From Caryophanales bacterium (GTDB lineage Bacteria; Bacillota; Bacilli; Exiguobacteriales; Exiguobacteriaceae): 64,000 nt of DNA. The position numbers and the translations under genes were made by a program. Position 1 is the first letter of the stretch. Every line of letters starts with the position of its first letter. The notes beneath the pieces were generated by a model, which had not been told where the DNA came from, searched no databases, and saw only the letters and a list, made by a program, of their open reading frames with translations. The stretch spans positions 3,570 through 67,569 of the forward strand of contig CABIYO010000010.1 of assembly GCA_902362975.1 (NCBI GenBank), given 5' to 3'. Below are positions 1 to 14,422 of this stretch, in pieces.

Positions 1-1525
<1,525 letters not shown>

Positions 1526-1530
1526 ACGCA

Positions 1531-1565
1531 TACCTTTAAGGTGGTCCAGAGAGGCCAGGAAGGAG
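1531..1565 (+). promoter_or_regulatory. PyrR-binding loop overlapping the pyrP ribosome site
   Basis: GGTCCAGAGAGGCC (1543-1556) is a PyrR loop in which the closing A-U pair of the first site is replaced by G-C, a compensatory change. A lower stem CCTT (1533-1536)/AAGG (1560-1563) would bury the Shine-Dalgarno AAGGAG (1560-1565) of pyrP. No terminator fits in the 48-base gap before the pyrP start. This suggests control of translation rather than attenuation. Confidence 0.75.
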
Positions 1566-1573
1566 AAGTCAAT

Positions 1574-2878
1574 ATGAAACAACCTGTTCTACACATCCAC
1601 GAGCGTCCAGCTCACTTTCCACAATGGTTATTATTCAGCCTTCAACACGTCTTCGCCATGTTCGGAGCGACGATTTTAGTCCCGATTTTGACAGGATTGA
1701 ATACATCGGTCGCCCTCGTCGCTTCCGGTGTGGCCACGCTCTCATTCTTAGCGATTACGCGCTTCAAAGTCCCAACATACTTAGGTTCAAGTTTTGCCTA
1801 CATCGCCCCAATCATAGCGGTCAGCCAGCAATGGGGTGTCGAAGCCGCACTCTTCGGCGGAATCGTCGCCGGGTCTGTGTACGGTGTCGTCTCCTTGATC
1901 ATCTATAAGACAGGCGTCCACTGGTTGCTCCGATTGCTCCCACCGGTCGTCGTCGGACCGGTCATCATGGTCATCGGACTCTCGCTCGCACCGGTCGCCA
2001 TCGACATGTCGATGAATCAAGATGGTGCCTATAACGGAACGTTCATGACGATTGCCCTGCTTACACTTGGAATCACGATGCTCGCTATGACGAAGTTGAA
2101 AGGTGTCTGGGGAGCGGTCCCGATCCTCTTTGGAATCGTTGGAGGGTACGCAGTCGCAGCCGCATTTGGTATCATCGATTACTCGCCGATTCAACAAGCC
2201 AGCCTCTTCCAACTTCCTAACTTCACGATGGTGTTCATCGACTACATGCCGATGTGGCAAGTCGGGGCCCTTCTCGCCATCGTTCCGGTCGCGCTCGTCA
2301 CAATGACGGAGCATATCGGAGATCAGATGGTCACGTCGAAAATCATCGGACGAGAGACGATGAAAGACCCAGGTCTCCATCGCACGCTACTCGGAGACGG
2401 AGTAGGAAAGGCCGTCGCCTCTGCACTCGGTGGACCACCGTGTACGACTTACGGTGAGAACAACGGCGTCATGGCCATCACACGAGTCTACAGTGTCTAC
2501 GTCATCGCCGGGGCAGCACTCATGGCCATCAGCTTCGGATTCCTCGGTCACATTGAAGCGTTCATCTCGACCATCCCGAACCCGGTCAAAGGTGGAATCT
2601 CGATCCTCTTGTTCGGTGTCATCGCATCGAACGGATTACGGACGATGGTGGAGAACAAAGTCGACTTGGCAGAAAAGCGCAACTTGATCATCTCATCGGT
2701 GATCCTCGTCATCGGACTCGGTGGTGCGATGGTTCAAATCGGGAGCTTCCCGGTACAAGGCATGGCGCTTGCGACGGTCGTCGGTATTTTGTTAAACGCG
2801 ATCTTACCGCATGAAGAAGACGATACAGCAGTCGAAGTCAACACAACTGAAGAAACGAAACAAGCAAGTAACTTTTAA
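1574..2878 (+). CDS. pyrP: Uracil permease
   Basis: This is a nucleobase:cation symporter-2 family membrane protein that imports uracil. The 434 residues are strongly hydrophobic with many membrane helices. The N-terminal region PQWLLFSLQHVFAMFGATIL and the later GGPPCTTYGENNG stretch are typical of PyrP/UraA. ATG 1574 is chosen because AGGAAGGAG stands eight bases before it; an earlier GTG at 1541 would lie inside the PyrR loop. It lies between pyrR and pyrB as in B. subtilis. Its last codons form the 5' arm of the third PyrR structure. Confidence 0.96.
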   Translation: MKQPVLHIHERPAHFPQWLLFSLQHVFAMFGATILVPILTGLNTSVALVASGVATLSFLAITRFKVPTYLGSSFAYIAPIIAVSQQWGVEAALFGGIVAGSVYGVVSLIIYKTGVHWLLRLLPPVVVGPVIMVIGLSLAPVAIDMSMNQDGAYNGTFMTIALLTLGITMLAMTKLKGVWGAVPILFGIVGGYAVAAAFGIIDYSPIQQASLFQLPNFTMVFIDYMPMWQVGALLAIVPVALVTMTEHIGDQMVTSKIIGRETMKDPGLHRTLLGDGVGKAVASALGGPPCTTYGENNGVMAITRVYSVYVIAGAALMAISFGFLGHIEAFISTIPNPVKGGISILLFGVIASNGLRTMVENKVDLAEKRNLIISSVILVIGLGGAMVQIGSFPVQGMALATVVGILLNAILPHEEDDTAVEVNTTEETKQASNF

Positions 2879-2938
2879 TTCGATCCCGTGAGGTCGGCAA
2901 AGTGAAGGCTCGTTTATTTGGGTGTACCCTGCCCAGAT
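2871..2938 (+). promoter_or_regulatory. Third PyrR-binding loop, pyrP-pyrB gap
   Basis: GATCCCGTGAGGTC (2882-2895) fits the PyrR loop consensus, with G-C and A-U closing pairs where other sites have A-U and G-C. The lower stem pairs ACTTT (2871-2875), inside the pyrP 3' end, with AAAGT (2899-2903). The competing antiterminator pairs GTGAAGG (2902-2908) with CCTTCAC (2948-2954). Confidence 0.8.
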
Positions 2939-2939
2939 A

Positions 2940-2980
2940 AAGGCGTCCCTTCACATCGGTGAAGAGGCGCCTTTTCTCTT
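2940..2980 (+). terminator. Attenuator terminator upstream of pyrB
   Basis: AAGGCG (2940-2945) pairs with CGCCTT (2968-2973), with an inner CTTCAC/GTGAAG helix, and a T-rich tail follows. The inner helix shares bases with the antiterminator at 2948-2954. This is the second full attenuator of the operon. Confidence 0.82.
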
Positions 2981-3006
2981 TGCCTCTAATAAAAGGAGGA
3001 GACGAA

Positions 3007-3921
3007 ATGAATACGATGCAAACAAACGTGAAACCGGTCAAACACTTCGTCAGTTTAGACACGCTTTCCCTGGATGAGATCATGAGCATGATTGAAGAAT
3101 CATTGCGCTACAAGCAAGGTGACCTCCCCCCACTATTTGATGGGAAAACGGTCGCAAACCTGTTCTTTGAAAACTCGACGCGTACGAAAAATTCGTTTCA
3201 AATGGCCGAGCGCCACTTGAACATGCAAGAGATTCCGTTCGATGTGACGACGTCATCGGTCACGAAAGGGGAGACGCTCTACGATACGTGTAAAACGCTC
3301 GAAGCCATCGGCGTGGACGCGCTCGTCATCCGACATCCGGAAGCAGGCTATTATCACGAACTTGTGGAGAAGTTGAATATCCCGGTGTTAAACGGAGGGG
3401 ACGGGAGCGGGGAACATCCATCCCAATCATTGCTCGATCTCGTCACCATCTTTGAAGAGTTCGGAACGTTCCAAGGATTGAACGTCGCCATCTGTGGTGA
3501 CCTCGTCCATAGTCGGGTCGCCCGCTCGAACGCAAGCGTCTTGAAGCGCCTCGGAGCAAACGTGGTCGGTTGTAGTCCTGCCTCTTGGTGGGATGACTCG
3601 ATGGGGCTAGAGCGAAAAGAACTCGATGACATCCTAGGCGAATGTGACGTCATCATGTTGCTCCGTGTACAACACGAGCGCCATATCATGGGAGACGTCT
3701 TCTCGAAAGAAGCGTATCACACACAGTTCGGTTTGACGGTCGAACGCGTCGAGCGAATGAAAGCAGGCGCCATCATCATGCACCCGGCTCCGGTCAATCG
3801 GGATGTGGAGATTGCCGGAAGTCTGGTCGAACATGAACGGTCACGCATCTTCCCACAAATGAAGAATGGGGTGTACGCCCGGATGAGCATCTTAAATCGA
3901 GCATTAGGAGGACAACAATGA
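3007..3921 (+). CDS. pyrB: Aspartate carbamoyltransferase catalytic subunit
   Basis: It condenses carbamoyl phosphate with aspartate to give N-carbamoyl-aspartate, the committed step of UMP synthesis. The 304-residue product shows the carbamoyl-phosphate loop STRTK (57-61), the HPSQ motif and the C-terminal MHPAPVNRD motif. ATG 3007 is preceded by AAAAGGAGGA (2991-3000); an upstream in-frame start would lie inside the terminator. No pyrI regulatory gene follows, as usual in Firmicutes. It overlaps pyrC by four bases (ATGA), implying coupled translation. Confidence 0.97.
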   Translation: MNTMQTNVKPVKHFVSLDTLSLDEIMSMIEESLRYKQGDLPPLFDGKTVANLFFENSTRTKNSFQMAERHLNMQEIPFDVTTSSVTKGETLYDTCKTLEAIGVDALVIRHPEAGYYHELVEKLNIPVLNGGDGSGEHPSQSLLDLVTIFEEFGTFQGLNVAICGDLVHSRVARSNASVLKRLGANVVGCSPASWWDDSMGLERKELDDILGECDVIMLLRVQHERHIMGDVFSKEAYHTQFGLTVERVERMKAGAIIMHPAPVNRDVEIAGSLVEHERSRIFPQMKNGVYARMSILNRALGGQQ

Positions 3922-5198
3922 TACTTCAAAACGCGACATGGTATGACAAGGGAACGAAACGCACGACAACCATTCACGTGAAAGACGGAAAGATCGAATC
4001 ACTCGACTATAAAGGAGAGACCGCGGGACAAGAAATCCTCGATGCGACAGGTTACCTGCTCGCACCAGGACTCGTCGATGTCCACGTCCACTTGCGTGAA
4101 CCAGGCGGCGAGGCGAAAGAGACGATTCGGACGGGAACGATGGCGGCAGCGGCGGGCGGGTTCACGACCATCTGCTCGATGCCGAACACGAGACCGGTTC
4201 CAGACAATCGCGAAACAATGGACGTCCTCCTTCAAAAAATTGAACAAGATGCGGTCGTACGTGTGTTACCTTACGCCGCCATCACAAAACGACAGCTCGG
4301 GGAAGAACAGGTCGACATGGAATCGCTCGCAAATGCTTTCGCTTTCACGGATGATGGGGTCGGTGTCCAATCGGCGGCGGTGATGCGACAAGCCATGCGT
4401 GAAGCGAAACGATTGAACAAAGCGGTCGTCGCCCACTGTGAGGACAATACGTTAAAGGCCGGGTCGGTCCACGAGGGCAAATTCAGTGAGGCGCATGGCA
4501 TTCAAGGCATTCCGAGCCTTGCGGAGAGCATCCATATCGCTCGCGACGTGTTGATTGCTGAAGAGACAGGGTGTCATTATCATGTCTGTCACGTCTCATC
4601 CCGCCAATCGGTTCGTGTCATTCGGGATGCGAAACGAGCCGGCATCCACGTGACCGCAGAAGTGACGCCGCATCATCTCGTCTTGAGTGAGGACGATATC
4701 CCTGGGTTCGATGCAAACTTCAAGATGAACCCACCGCTCCGAAGCGAGGATGATCGACAGGCCCTCCTTGAGGGATTGTTTGACGGGACGATCGATATGA
4801 TTGCAACGGACCATGCCCCCCATACAGCAGAAGAAAAAGCACAAGGGATAGAGCGGGCTCCGTTTGGAATTACCGGCTTCGAGACTGCCTTTCCACTTCT
4901 GTACACGACGTTTGTAAAAACTGGCGTCATGGAGGAGCATCAGTTGCTCGACTGGATGACGAAACGTCCGAGTGACGTATTCGGTTTATCGAGAGGAGAA
5001 TTGAAAGTTGGGATGGATGCGGACCTGATTCTCATCGATACGGAAACGTCTCGGACGGTCGATCCTACGACATTTTACTCAAAAGGAAAGAATACACCGT
5101 TCGCAGGGAAAGAACTTGTCGGATGGCCGGTCATGACGATGGTCGGCGGCGAAATTGTATATAAGGGGCGATTTGATGAAACGAACATTATGGCTTGA
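3918..5198 (+). CDS. pyrC: Dihydroorotase, type I
   Basis: It cyclises N-carbamoyl-aspartate to dihydroorotate. The 426-residue amidohydrolase has the metal-binding DVHVHLRE motif (H56, H58) and the later ATDHAPH motif near residue 300. Length and motifs fit the class I enzyme of Bacillales. The start codon overlaps the pyrB stop, and the 3' end overlaps carA by 23 bases, so it is translated from the same transcript. Confidence 0.96.
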   Translation: MILQNATWYDKGTKRTTTIHVKDGKIESLDYKGETAGQEILDATGYLLAPGLVDVHVHLREPGGEAKETIRTGTMAAAAGGFTTICSMPNTRPVPDNRETMDVLLQKIEQDAVVRVLPYAAITKRQLGEEQVDMESLANAFAFTDDGVGVQSAAVMRQAMREAKRLNKAVVAHCEDNTLKAGSVHEGKFSEAHGIQGIPSLAESIHIARDVLIAEETGCHYHVCHVSSRQSVRVIRDAKRAGIHVTAEVTPHHLVLSEDDIPGFDANFKMNPPLRSEDDRQALLEGLFDGTIDMIATDHAPHTAEEKAQGIERAPFGITGFETAFPLLYTTFVKTGVMEEHQLLDWMTKRPSDVFGLSRGELKVGMDADLILIDTETSRTVDPTTFYSKGKNTPFAGKELVGWPVMTMVGGEIVYKGRFDETNIMA

Positions 5199-6258
5199 GG
5201 ATGGAATGAATTTTGTCGGTAAAGGATTCGGGGCACCGGCTGATACGATGGGAGAAGTCGTTTTCCAGACAGGGATGACAGGATACCAAGAAATCTTATC
5301 AGATCCATCATACTGCGACCAAATGATTGTATTGACGAACCCATTGATTGGGAACTATGGCGTCAATCGTGAGGATTTTGAAACGACGATTCCGATGGCA
5401 AAAGCGTTGATTGTAAAAGAAGCATGCGATACGCCTTCGAACTTCCGTTCAACGGCGACACTCGATTCGACACTCACCCGCTTCGGCATTCCGGGACTTT
5501 CGGATATCGATACACGGATGTTGACACGTCATTTACGAGCGAAAGGGGTCATGCGCGGCGTCCTCATCGATGGAGAGTTGACGTGGGACGAGGTGCGGAC
5601 CCGTTTTGATGAAGAATCGCCGAACGATCAAGTCGCACGCGTATCGACGAAGCGGACATATGTGAGTACGGGAACCGGCCTTCGCATCGCTTTGATCGAC
5701 TTCGGGGCAAAGCTTGGAATCATGCGTGAGTTGATGAAACGAGATTGTGAGGTCATCGTCTTCCCACACGATGTGACGGCAGAGGACGTATTACGGTATG
5801 AGCCGGACGGCATCATGTTGTCAAATGGACCGGGAGATCCAAAAGACGTTCCGACAGCACTGCCGCTCATCGAGCAACTGATGCCGACGACACCGATGTT
5901 CGGGATTTGTCTCGGTCACCAGCTGATTGCTCTCGCAAACGGTGCGAACACCTTCAAGCTTCCGTTCGGACATCGTGGCGCGAATCATCCGGTGCTTGAG
6001 CTTGAAACCGGTGCCGTGACCATCACTTCTCAAAACCATGGATATGCGGTTGAAGAGACATCACTGCTCGATACACGGCTCATCGTCACACACCGTGCGG
6101 TCAATGACGGAACGATTGAAGGGGTAAGACATCTCGATTACCCGACATTCTCGGTACAGTATCATCCGGAGGCAGCACCGGGACCGTTCGACGCCAACGA
6201 CTTATTTGACCGATTCATGCAACTCGTACAAGAAAACAAACAGAAAGTGGGAATTTGA
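5176..6258 (+). CDS. carA: Carbamoyl-phosphate synthase small (glutaminase) subunit
   Basis: This is the glutamine amidotransferase subunit that supplies ammonia to CarB. The N-terminal CPSase domain is followed by a class I GATase domain with SNGPGDP, the nucleophile in FGICLGHQ (Cys245) and the catalytic His-Glu in [11 protein letters not shown] 5176 follows an AAGGGG site; the start lies within the end of pyrC. The 360-residue length fits the pyrimidine-specific enzyme (B. subtilis pyrAA). Co-location with pyr genes suggests the pyrimidine-specific isozyme. Confidence 0.96.
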   Translation: MKRTLWLEDGMNFVGKGFGAPADTMGEVVFQTGMTGYQEILSDPSYCDQMIVLTNPLIGNYGVNREDFETTIPMAKALIVKEACDTPSNFRSTATLDSTLTRFGIPGLSDIDTRMLTRHLRAKGVMRGVLIDGELTWDEVRTRFDEESPNDQVARVSTKRTYVSTGTGLRIALIDFGAKLGIMRELMKRDCEVIVFPHDVTAEDVLRYEPDGIMLSNGPGDPKDVPTALPLIEQLMPTTPMFGICLGHQLIALANGANTFKLPFGHRGANHPVLELETGAVTITSQNHGYAVEETSLLDTRLIVTHRAVNDGTIEGVRHLDYPTFSVQYHPEAAPGPFDANDLFDRFMQLVQENKQKVGI

Positions 6259-6259
6259 C

Positions 6260-9200
6260 ATGCCAAAACGACCAGATATTCAGAAAATTCTCGTAATCGG
6301 ATCAGGACCGATTGTAATCGGACAAGCAGCGGAGTTTGATTATGCTGGTACACAGGCATGTCTTGCCTTAAAAGAAGAAGGCTACGAAGTCATACTCGTC
6401 AACTCGAATCCAGCCACCATCATGACAGATCCGACGACGGCGGACCGTGTCTATATCGAACCGCTCGAACCAGAATTTATCGAGCGAATCATCCGGCAGG
6501 AACGTCCAGATGCACTCCTTGCCACGCTTGGCGGGCAGACGGGTTTGAACTTGGCTTTTGAACTCGACAAACGGGGCGTCCTGCGGGATTGTGGCGTGGA
6601 ACTTCTTGGAACAAAATTGTCTGCGATCGTTCAGGCGGAGGACCGGGAACAGTTCCGTAACTTGATGTTCGAACTCGGTCACGGCGTACCTGAAAGTGAG
6701 ATCGTTCATACGCTCGAGTCTGCCTGGGGATTTGCGGAACGGATCGGATACCCGATCATCATCCGACCTGCGTACACGCTCGGGGGAACCGGTGGCGGGA
6801 TTGCCCATGACCGGGAATCGTTTGAGCAAATCGTTGAATCTGGATTAAAGGCGAGTCCTGTTACGCAAGTTTTGTTGGAGAAATCGATTGCCGGGATGAA
6901 AGAAGTCGAGTTCGAGGTCATGCGTGACTCGAGTGATCAAGCGATCATCGTCTGTGCGATGGAAAACTTTGACCCGGTTGGAGTCCACACCGGTGACTCA
7001 ATCGTATTCGCCCCTACGCAGACGCTATCAGATCGGGATTATCAGATGTTACGCAGCGTCTCGCTCGATATCATTCGGGCGCTCGGGATTGAAGGTGGAT
7101 GTAACATCCAATTCGCACTCGACCCAGACAGTTTCACGTACTACGTCATCGAAGTGAATCCACGTGTTTCACGGAGTTCAGCGCTCGCATCAAAAGCGAC
7201 AGGCTATCCGATTGCCAAGCTTGCTGCGAAAGTCGCTGTCGGTTACAAGCTATCAGAATTGAAAAACCCGGTCACAGAGACGAGCTACGCCTCGTTCGAA
7301 CCGGCGCTCGATTACGTCGTCGCTAAAATCCCACGCTTCGCCTTCGATAAGTTTGAGTCCGCGGATCGCCGCTTAGGCACACAAATGAAGGCAACGGGTG
7401 AGGTTATGGCCATCGGTCGGAATTTAGAAGAGGCTCTGCTAAAAGCGGTTCGCTCGCTTGAACTGGGTATGGAAGAACTCCACCTTCCACAACTTCAAGA
7501 ACTAGACACAGAACAGCTCGAGCATGGACTCATTCATCCGACAGACGAGCGTTTGTTCATCGTCTATGAGGCCCTTCGTCGCGGGTACACGGTAGAAACG
7601 CTACACCAATTGACAAAAATCGATCGATTCTACTTACAGAAATTGAATCGCATCTGGCAAGCAGAGCAACAACTCGTGGCGGAGCCGTTGACATCAGAAC
7701 GTTTGCTTGATGTGAAACGTCTAGGGTTCAGTGATGTGGCAATCGCCCGTATGCTGTCGATGGATACAGAAGCAGTTCGCACGAAACGGAAAGAATGGAA
7801 CATTCGTCCCGTCTATAAGATGGTCGATACGTGCGCAGCCGAGTTCGCATCGGAGACACCGTACTTCTACGGGACGTATGAAGTGGAGAACGAAGCGGTG
7901 AAGACAGACCGGGAGTCCATCCTCGTCCTTGGATCAGGTCCGATTCGAATTGGACAAGGTGTCGAGTTCGACTATGCGACCGTTCACTCGATCGAAACGA
8001 TTCGAGATGCAGGATATGAAGCCATCATCATCAACAACAACCCGGAAACGGTCTCGACAGACTTCTCCATCTCCGATCGGTTGTACTTCGAGCCGTTGAC
8101 GACAGAAGACGTGTTGGAGGTCATCGAGAACGAGAACCCGCTAGGTGTCATCGTCCAATTCGGTGGACAGACTGCCATCAACTTAGCGGCATCGCTAGAA
8201 GCGAACGGTGTGAAAATTCTTGGGACGACCCTCGAAGATATCGACCGTGCCGAAGACCGGAAGGCGTTCGAAGCCACATTGTCAGCGGAACGATTGGCTC
8301 AACCACCTGGGAAGACGGCGACAAATGTGGAAGAGGCCGTCGCTTGTGCGAACGAACTCGGCTATCCGGTACTCGTCCGACCATCGTACGTGCTCGGCGG
8401 ACGGGCGATGGAAATCGTATATGAACAGTCTGAGCTTGAACGGTACATGCGACATGCGGTCATCGCCTCAAAAGATCGACCGGTTCTCATCGATCGCTAC
8501 TTGACAGGGATTGAGATTGAAGTCGATGCCATCTGTGACGGGACGGACGTCTATATCCCAGGCATCATGGAGCATATCGAACGTGCCGGCGTACACTCGG
8601 GTGATTCGATTGCCGTCTATCCGCCGCAACGACTCAGTGAAGAACTGAAACAAAAAGTCGTCGATTATACGATCAAGTTGGCGAAAGCGTTCCGCATCAA
8701 AGGTCTGCTCAACATCCAGTTCGTCTATGCGGATGACTTGTATGTCATCGAGGTGAACCCACGTGCGAGCCGGACGGTCCCATTCATCTCGAAAGTGACG
8801 GGGTTACCGGTCGCACGAATTGCTACGCGAACGATTCTTGGGACGAGTTTGAAAGAACTCGGTCTTGGGACAGGCATTCATCCTGAGTCGGACAGTATCT
8901 CGGTCAAAGTACCGGTCTTCTCGTTCGCGAAATTGAAAGAGGTAGATCCATCGCTCGGACCTGAGATGAAGTCGACAGGGGAGGTCATGGCGACAGATCG
9001 CACGCTCGAAAAAGCGCTCTATAAAGGGCTCGTTGCAGCAGGGATGAACATCGCCTTGAAAGGGAACGTGCTCATGACGATTGCCGACCATGACAAGGAT
9101 GAGGCCATCGCCTTGGCCAAACGATTCGACCGCCTCGGTTTCCGACTCATGGCAACGAGTGGAACGGCTGATTGTCTCGAAGCGGAACAGATGCGTGTTC

Positions 9201-9459
9201 GTCGAGTCGGGAAAATTCAAGAAGACGGTGAAACGATGCTCAGTGTGATCGAGCGAGGAGACGTCGACTTGATCATCAATACAACGAGTCGCGACGCACT
9301 CGTCACGAAAGACGGGTTCTTGATTCGAAGAACGGCCGCCGAGCAGGGCACGCTTTGCCTTACCTCGCTCGATACAGTCGAAGCCTTGTTGCAAGTCATT
9401 GAAAGCCTATCGTTCCAAACGGTCAGCATCCCGTCATTCACAACGTTCGGGGTGATGGT

Positions 9460-9463
<4 letters not shown>
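6260..9463 (+). CDS. carB: Carbamoyl-phosphate synthase large subunit
   Basis: It makes carbamoyl phosphate from bicarbonate, ATP and ammonia delivered by CarA. The 1067-residue protein shows the expected internal duplication: two ATP-grasp halves, each opening with a VLGSGPI-like nucleotide loop, each with [12 protein letters not shown] or [14 protein letters not shown] motifs. A C-terminal MGS-like domain follows (LATSGTA-type region). ATG 6260 starts one base after the carA stop. Length fits the family (about 1070). Confidence 0.97.
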
Positions 9464-11764
<2,301 letters not shown>

Positions 11765-11781
<17 letters not shown>

Positions 11782-12391
11782 GGCACTTTTACAGATTGAA
11801 GCCGTCACACTATCACCGACTGAGCCGTATACATGGTCGAGCGGATTGAAGAGTCCAATCTACTGTGACAATCGACTCACACTCAGTTTTCCGAAAGTGC
11901 GTCAAGTCATCGTCGATGGATTGGTGAAGTCAGTGAATCCGACTGAAGTCGATGTAATTGCAGGGACGGCCACGGCAGGTATCCCTCACGGGGCGTTGCT
12001 CGCTGACCGACTCGGTCTCCCGTTCATTTATGTCCGGTCGAGTGCAAAAGGGCATGGGAAAGGCAATCAAATTGAAGGAAGATTCGAGATAGGCGCTCGA
12101 GTGCTCGTCATCGAGGATTTATTGTCGACAGGGATGTCGAGTATCGATGCTGCCCTAGCGATACGTGAGGCGGGCGGTGAAGTCACTGGAATTCAAGCCA
12201 TCTTCTCGTACGGATTACCAGTTCTCGAGAAGAATCTAGCCAATGCAAATCTGTCGGCGACGTCGTTGACGACGTTCTCAGAATTAATTGAAGTGGCCGA
12301 AAATACGGGCGTCCTCAACCGTTCGGAGCTCGATTCGCTTCGTGACTGGCAAGAAGACCCTCGTGCCTGGAGCGACCTCGTCACCTCTTAA
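11765..12391 (+). CDS. pyrE: Orotate phosphoribosyltransferase
   Basis: It transfers phosphoribose from PRPP to orotate to give OMP. The 208-residue protein has the PRPP loop VLVIEDLLSTG (113-123) and the SSAKGHGKG flexible-loop region (92-100). It is the last gene of the pyr operon; a terminator overlaps its stop codon. All ten pyr genes overlap or nearly touch, so one long transcript is likely. Confidence 0.96.
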
Positions 12392-12415
12392 GAATCCACC
12401 TTCGGGCGGATTCTT
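12391..12415 (+). terminator. Terminator of the pyr operon
   Basis: AGAATCCACC and GGCGGATTCT (12391-12400/12405-12414) pair around a TTCG loop with one A-C mismatch, followed by TTTTT. The stem begins at the last base of the pyrE stop codon. Confidence 0.85.
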
Positions 12416-12442
12416 TTTCGATTCGGCATATGTCATACTTCA

Positions 12443-12451
12443 TGGTAAAAT
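12443..12451 (+). promoter_or_regulatory. Extended -10 promoter candidate before the membrane protein gene at 12481
   Basis: TGGTAAAAT is a TGn-extended -10 (TAAAAT at 12446-12451). No good -35 is seen at 17 bases; TTCGGC lies at 18. It is the only candidate in the short gap after the pyr terminator. Confidence 0.4.
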
Positions 12452-12480
12452 AACGGAAGTGATTCGAAAAGGAGAGGCAT

Positions 12481-13311
12481 ATGGCGTATTCAAGAAGTAA
12501 AGAGAAGACATGGAACGCACGATTTCGTGCAATTCCAAAACATCGTAAAATCGCCTTCGGTCTCGTCTTGACCATCATCCCAGCGCTCTTTTTTGTGAAT
12601 TTATTTGTATTCAGTCATCTATTAGCGCTAGGAGACCAGTATGAAGACCGATATCAAATGAAGAAATTGCGACTCGATACCGACCATGGGAACGTGGAAT
12701 TCGTTCGTAGTCCAAATGAAAAGGTACAGATTGAAGTGATGCAGACCAATTCGAAAGAACGCCGCATCAAAGTCAAATCAGTCGGGGACACGATCTACGT
12801 CGTCGAGCGATATGGATGGTTCAGTTATTTCGGAAGTCGAGCGAGCGATGAACCGTCGCGCTATAAGATTAAAGTCGCTTTGCCGAGCTCGATGACTTCG
12901 GTTCATCTAGGAGCGGAGCAGGTGACAGGACAAGGATTGAATGCGAAGACGATTGTCATGGATGTGAATGCGGTCAATTTGAAACAAATTGATAGTGATC
13001 GTCTACGGATTGAATCGAAAAGCGATACGACCATCGAATCGGCACGACTTGTGACCGGTGACATTCGGTCCTATCGTCATGCGACTGTCAGCGATGTCGT
13101 CGTCAATCAAGCGATGACCATCCAGACGGAAGCCGGGACACTTAGTTACGCGCCGAAACATGCGACAGGACAAGTGAACGTGACGACGACTGGAAAAGTC
13201 TCGAGTAGCGACCGCTACGAAGAAGTCGAACCGGGTGTGTATCAATTGTCGACATCGAATCGACCGGTGGTGGAACTGATTTCTGAGACAGGGAAGGTCG
13301 AACTGAAATGA
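12481..13311 (+). CDS. Membrane-anchored DUF4097-like protein of unknown function
   Basis: The 276-residue product has a basic N-terminus, one membrane helix at about 27-50, then an extracytoplasmic part of short beta-strand-like repeats. These resemble the beta-helical DUF4097 fold (patterns such as LDTDHGNVEF and TIESARLVTGDI). It is probably a type II membrane protein with its C-terminus outside. ATG 12481 follows AAAAGGAG. It overlaps the next gene by four bases, so the two are probably one unit. I do not recognise a named gene; the family call rests on pattern only. Confidence 0.7.
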   Translation: MAYSRSKEKTWNARFRAIPKHRKIAFGLVLTIIPALFFVNLFVFSHLLALGDQYEDRYQMKKLRLDTDHGNVEFVRSPNEKVQIEVMQTNSKERRIKVKSVGDTIYVVERYGWFSYFGSRASDEPSRYKIKVALPSSMTSVHLGAEQVTGQGLNAKTIVMDVNAVNLKQIDSDRLRIESKSDTTIESARLVTGDIRSYRHATVSDVVVNQAMTIQTEAGTLSYAPKHATGQVNVTTTGKVSSSDRYEEVEPGVYQLSTSNRPVVELISETGKVELK

Positions 13312-14246
13312 ATGGAAAACGATACATCCCGAAAGTCGGGTTACGTACGTTAAAAACCGGAATCGCCGTTGCCATCACCGTCGCCATCTCGTGGTACATC
13401 TTCGGGATCTATTCAGGGATGGGTGCCATCGCAGCAGTCGTGGCGATGCAACCGACCGTCAAGCGGTCATCTAAAATCGTGTTCAGCCGCATATTCGGAA
13501 CGGTCGTCGGTCTTATGTGTGGACTTTTCATCGTCTATTTGTTCGGTGTCAATCCGCTCTCGATTGGATTAGCTGTCATCGTCTCGCTCACGCTTAACAC
13601 GACGTTCGATAAAACCCACATGTCGACGTATGCGGCGTTTGCCATCGTCATGATGCTCGAAAGTCCCACTTCGGATTTCTTTCATTATGCGTGGACCCGT
13701 TCGTTACTGACGGCGGTCGGTGTGTTCGTTTCACTCGGTGTCAATTACGCATTCATGCCACCCCGTTATGAGGACCGATTGTTGAACGAGATACGTAAGA
13801 CTTCTTCTTATCTGTTTCATCATTGGCGAGAGCTCGTCGGTTCCCCGGCAGAACTGCTCGAGACGCGAGCCCGCATCCTTGGCCATCAAGAGCTTCATAT
13901 GATGCTCCAAGAGGACATGAAAGTGACGAACGTCAAATTGAAGCATATGACAATCAAACAGTACCGATTGTTGATTCACCTTGAAGACAAGCTGGTCTTG
14001 TTGTTAGAGAGTCTCGCCGAGCATCGAGAAGCCTTCCTGTTGATGAGCGAGGAAGAGCGACAGGCATTTGAGTCAGAATTTTTATATTTACTAGCGCATC
14101 ATCATGACATTCTCTATACATGTGACAAGCCCTATTCGCTCTTCAAACTTCCACATGAGGATTTATCCGTTTCAGAAATTTTACATGGGCATTTGCTCGA
14201 CTATCATGAACAGCTCGAGGCGTTTAAGCATGATCCGAAAATCTGA
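13308..14246 (+). CDS. Aromatic acid exporter family (FUSC-like) membrane protein
   Basis: The N-terminal ~145 residues hold about four to five membrane helices with the YSGMGAIAAVVAMQP and MSTYAAFAIVM segments typical of the ArAE_1/DUF939 family. The C-terminal half is soluble and helical (RKTSSYLFHHWRE onward). The 312-residue length fits Bacillales members such as YqjA-type proteins. The family is thought to export small aromatic acids, but the substrate here is unknown. It overlaps the upstream membrane protein by four bases; a hairpin at 14259-14287 follows the stop. Confidence 0.8.
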   Translation: MNGKRYIPKVGLRTLKTGIAVAITVAISWYIFGIYSGMGAIAAVVAMQPTVKRSSKIVFSRIFGTVVGLMCGLFIVYLFGVNPLSIGLAVIVSLTLNTTFDKTHMSTYAAFAIVMMLESPTSDFFHYAWTRSLLTAVGVFVSLGVNYAFMPPRYEDRLLNEIRKTSSYLFHHWRELVGSPAELLETRARILGHQELHMMLQEDMKVTNVKLKHMTIKQYRLLIHLEDKLVLLLESLAEHREAFLLMSEEERQAFESEFLYLLAHHHDILYTCDKPYSLFKLPHEDLSVSEILHGHLLDYHEQLEAFKHDPKI

Positions 14247-14324
14247 ACTCTATACGTAGAAGACCCGCCATGATCATGACGGGTCCAGCTTGTTGACAAA
14301 TAACATGTTCGAACTCGTCCTTCC

Positions 14325-14422
14325 GGCGCCCACGCTTTCCTCAGGCAATCCCGGAGCCGCATCGCGACCTAGGTCGCTGCTGGGTCTCCGTCGGATTGCT
14401 TTCCTGTAGGAGTCGGGGCGCC
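14325..14422 (-). repeat. Structured Bacillales-type repeat, copy A
   Basis: Read on the minus strand, this copy runs from GACTCCTACAGG to GAGGAAAGCG with GAGACCCAGCAG in the middle, and is bounded by GGCGCC at both ends. It matches copy B at 14725-14829 through the same conserved blocks. Stems GCAATCC/GGATTGC and GCGACC/GGTCGC form inside it. From memory it resembles a repeat scattered in Bacillaceae intergenic regions (GACTCCTGCGGGA...GGAAAGCG); the name and function are not known to me. Confidence 0.65.

Noticed and set aside
1541..1573. Earlier GTG start for pyrP
   Set aside because: It lies in the PyrR loop and has no ribosome site; ATG 1574 has AAGGAG at good spacing and matches family N-termini.
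1787..2380. Open frame of almost 200 codons antisense to pyrP
   Set aside because: His/Asp/Arg-rich composition typical of an antisense shadow of a membrane protein gene; no ribosome site.
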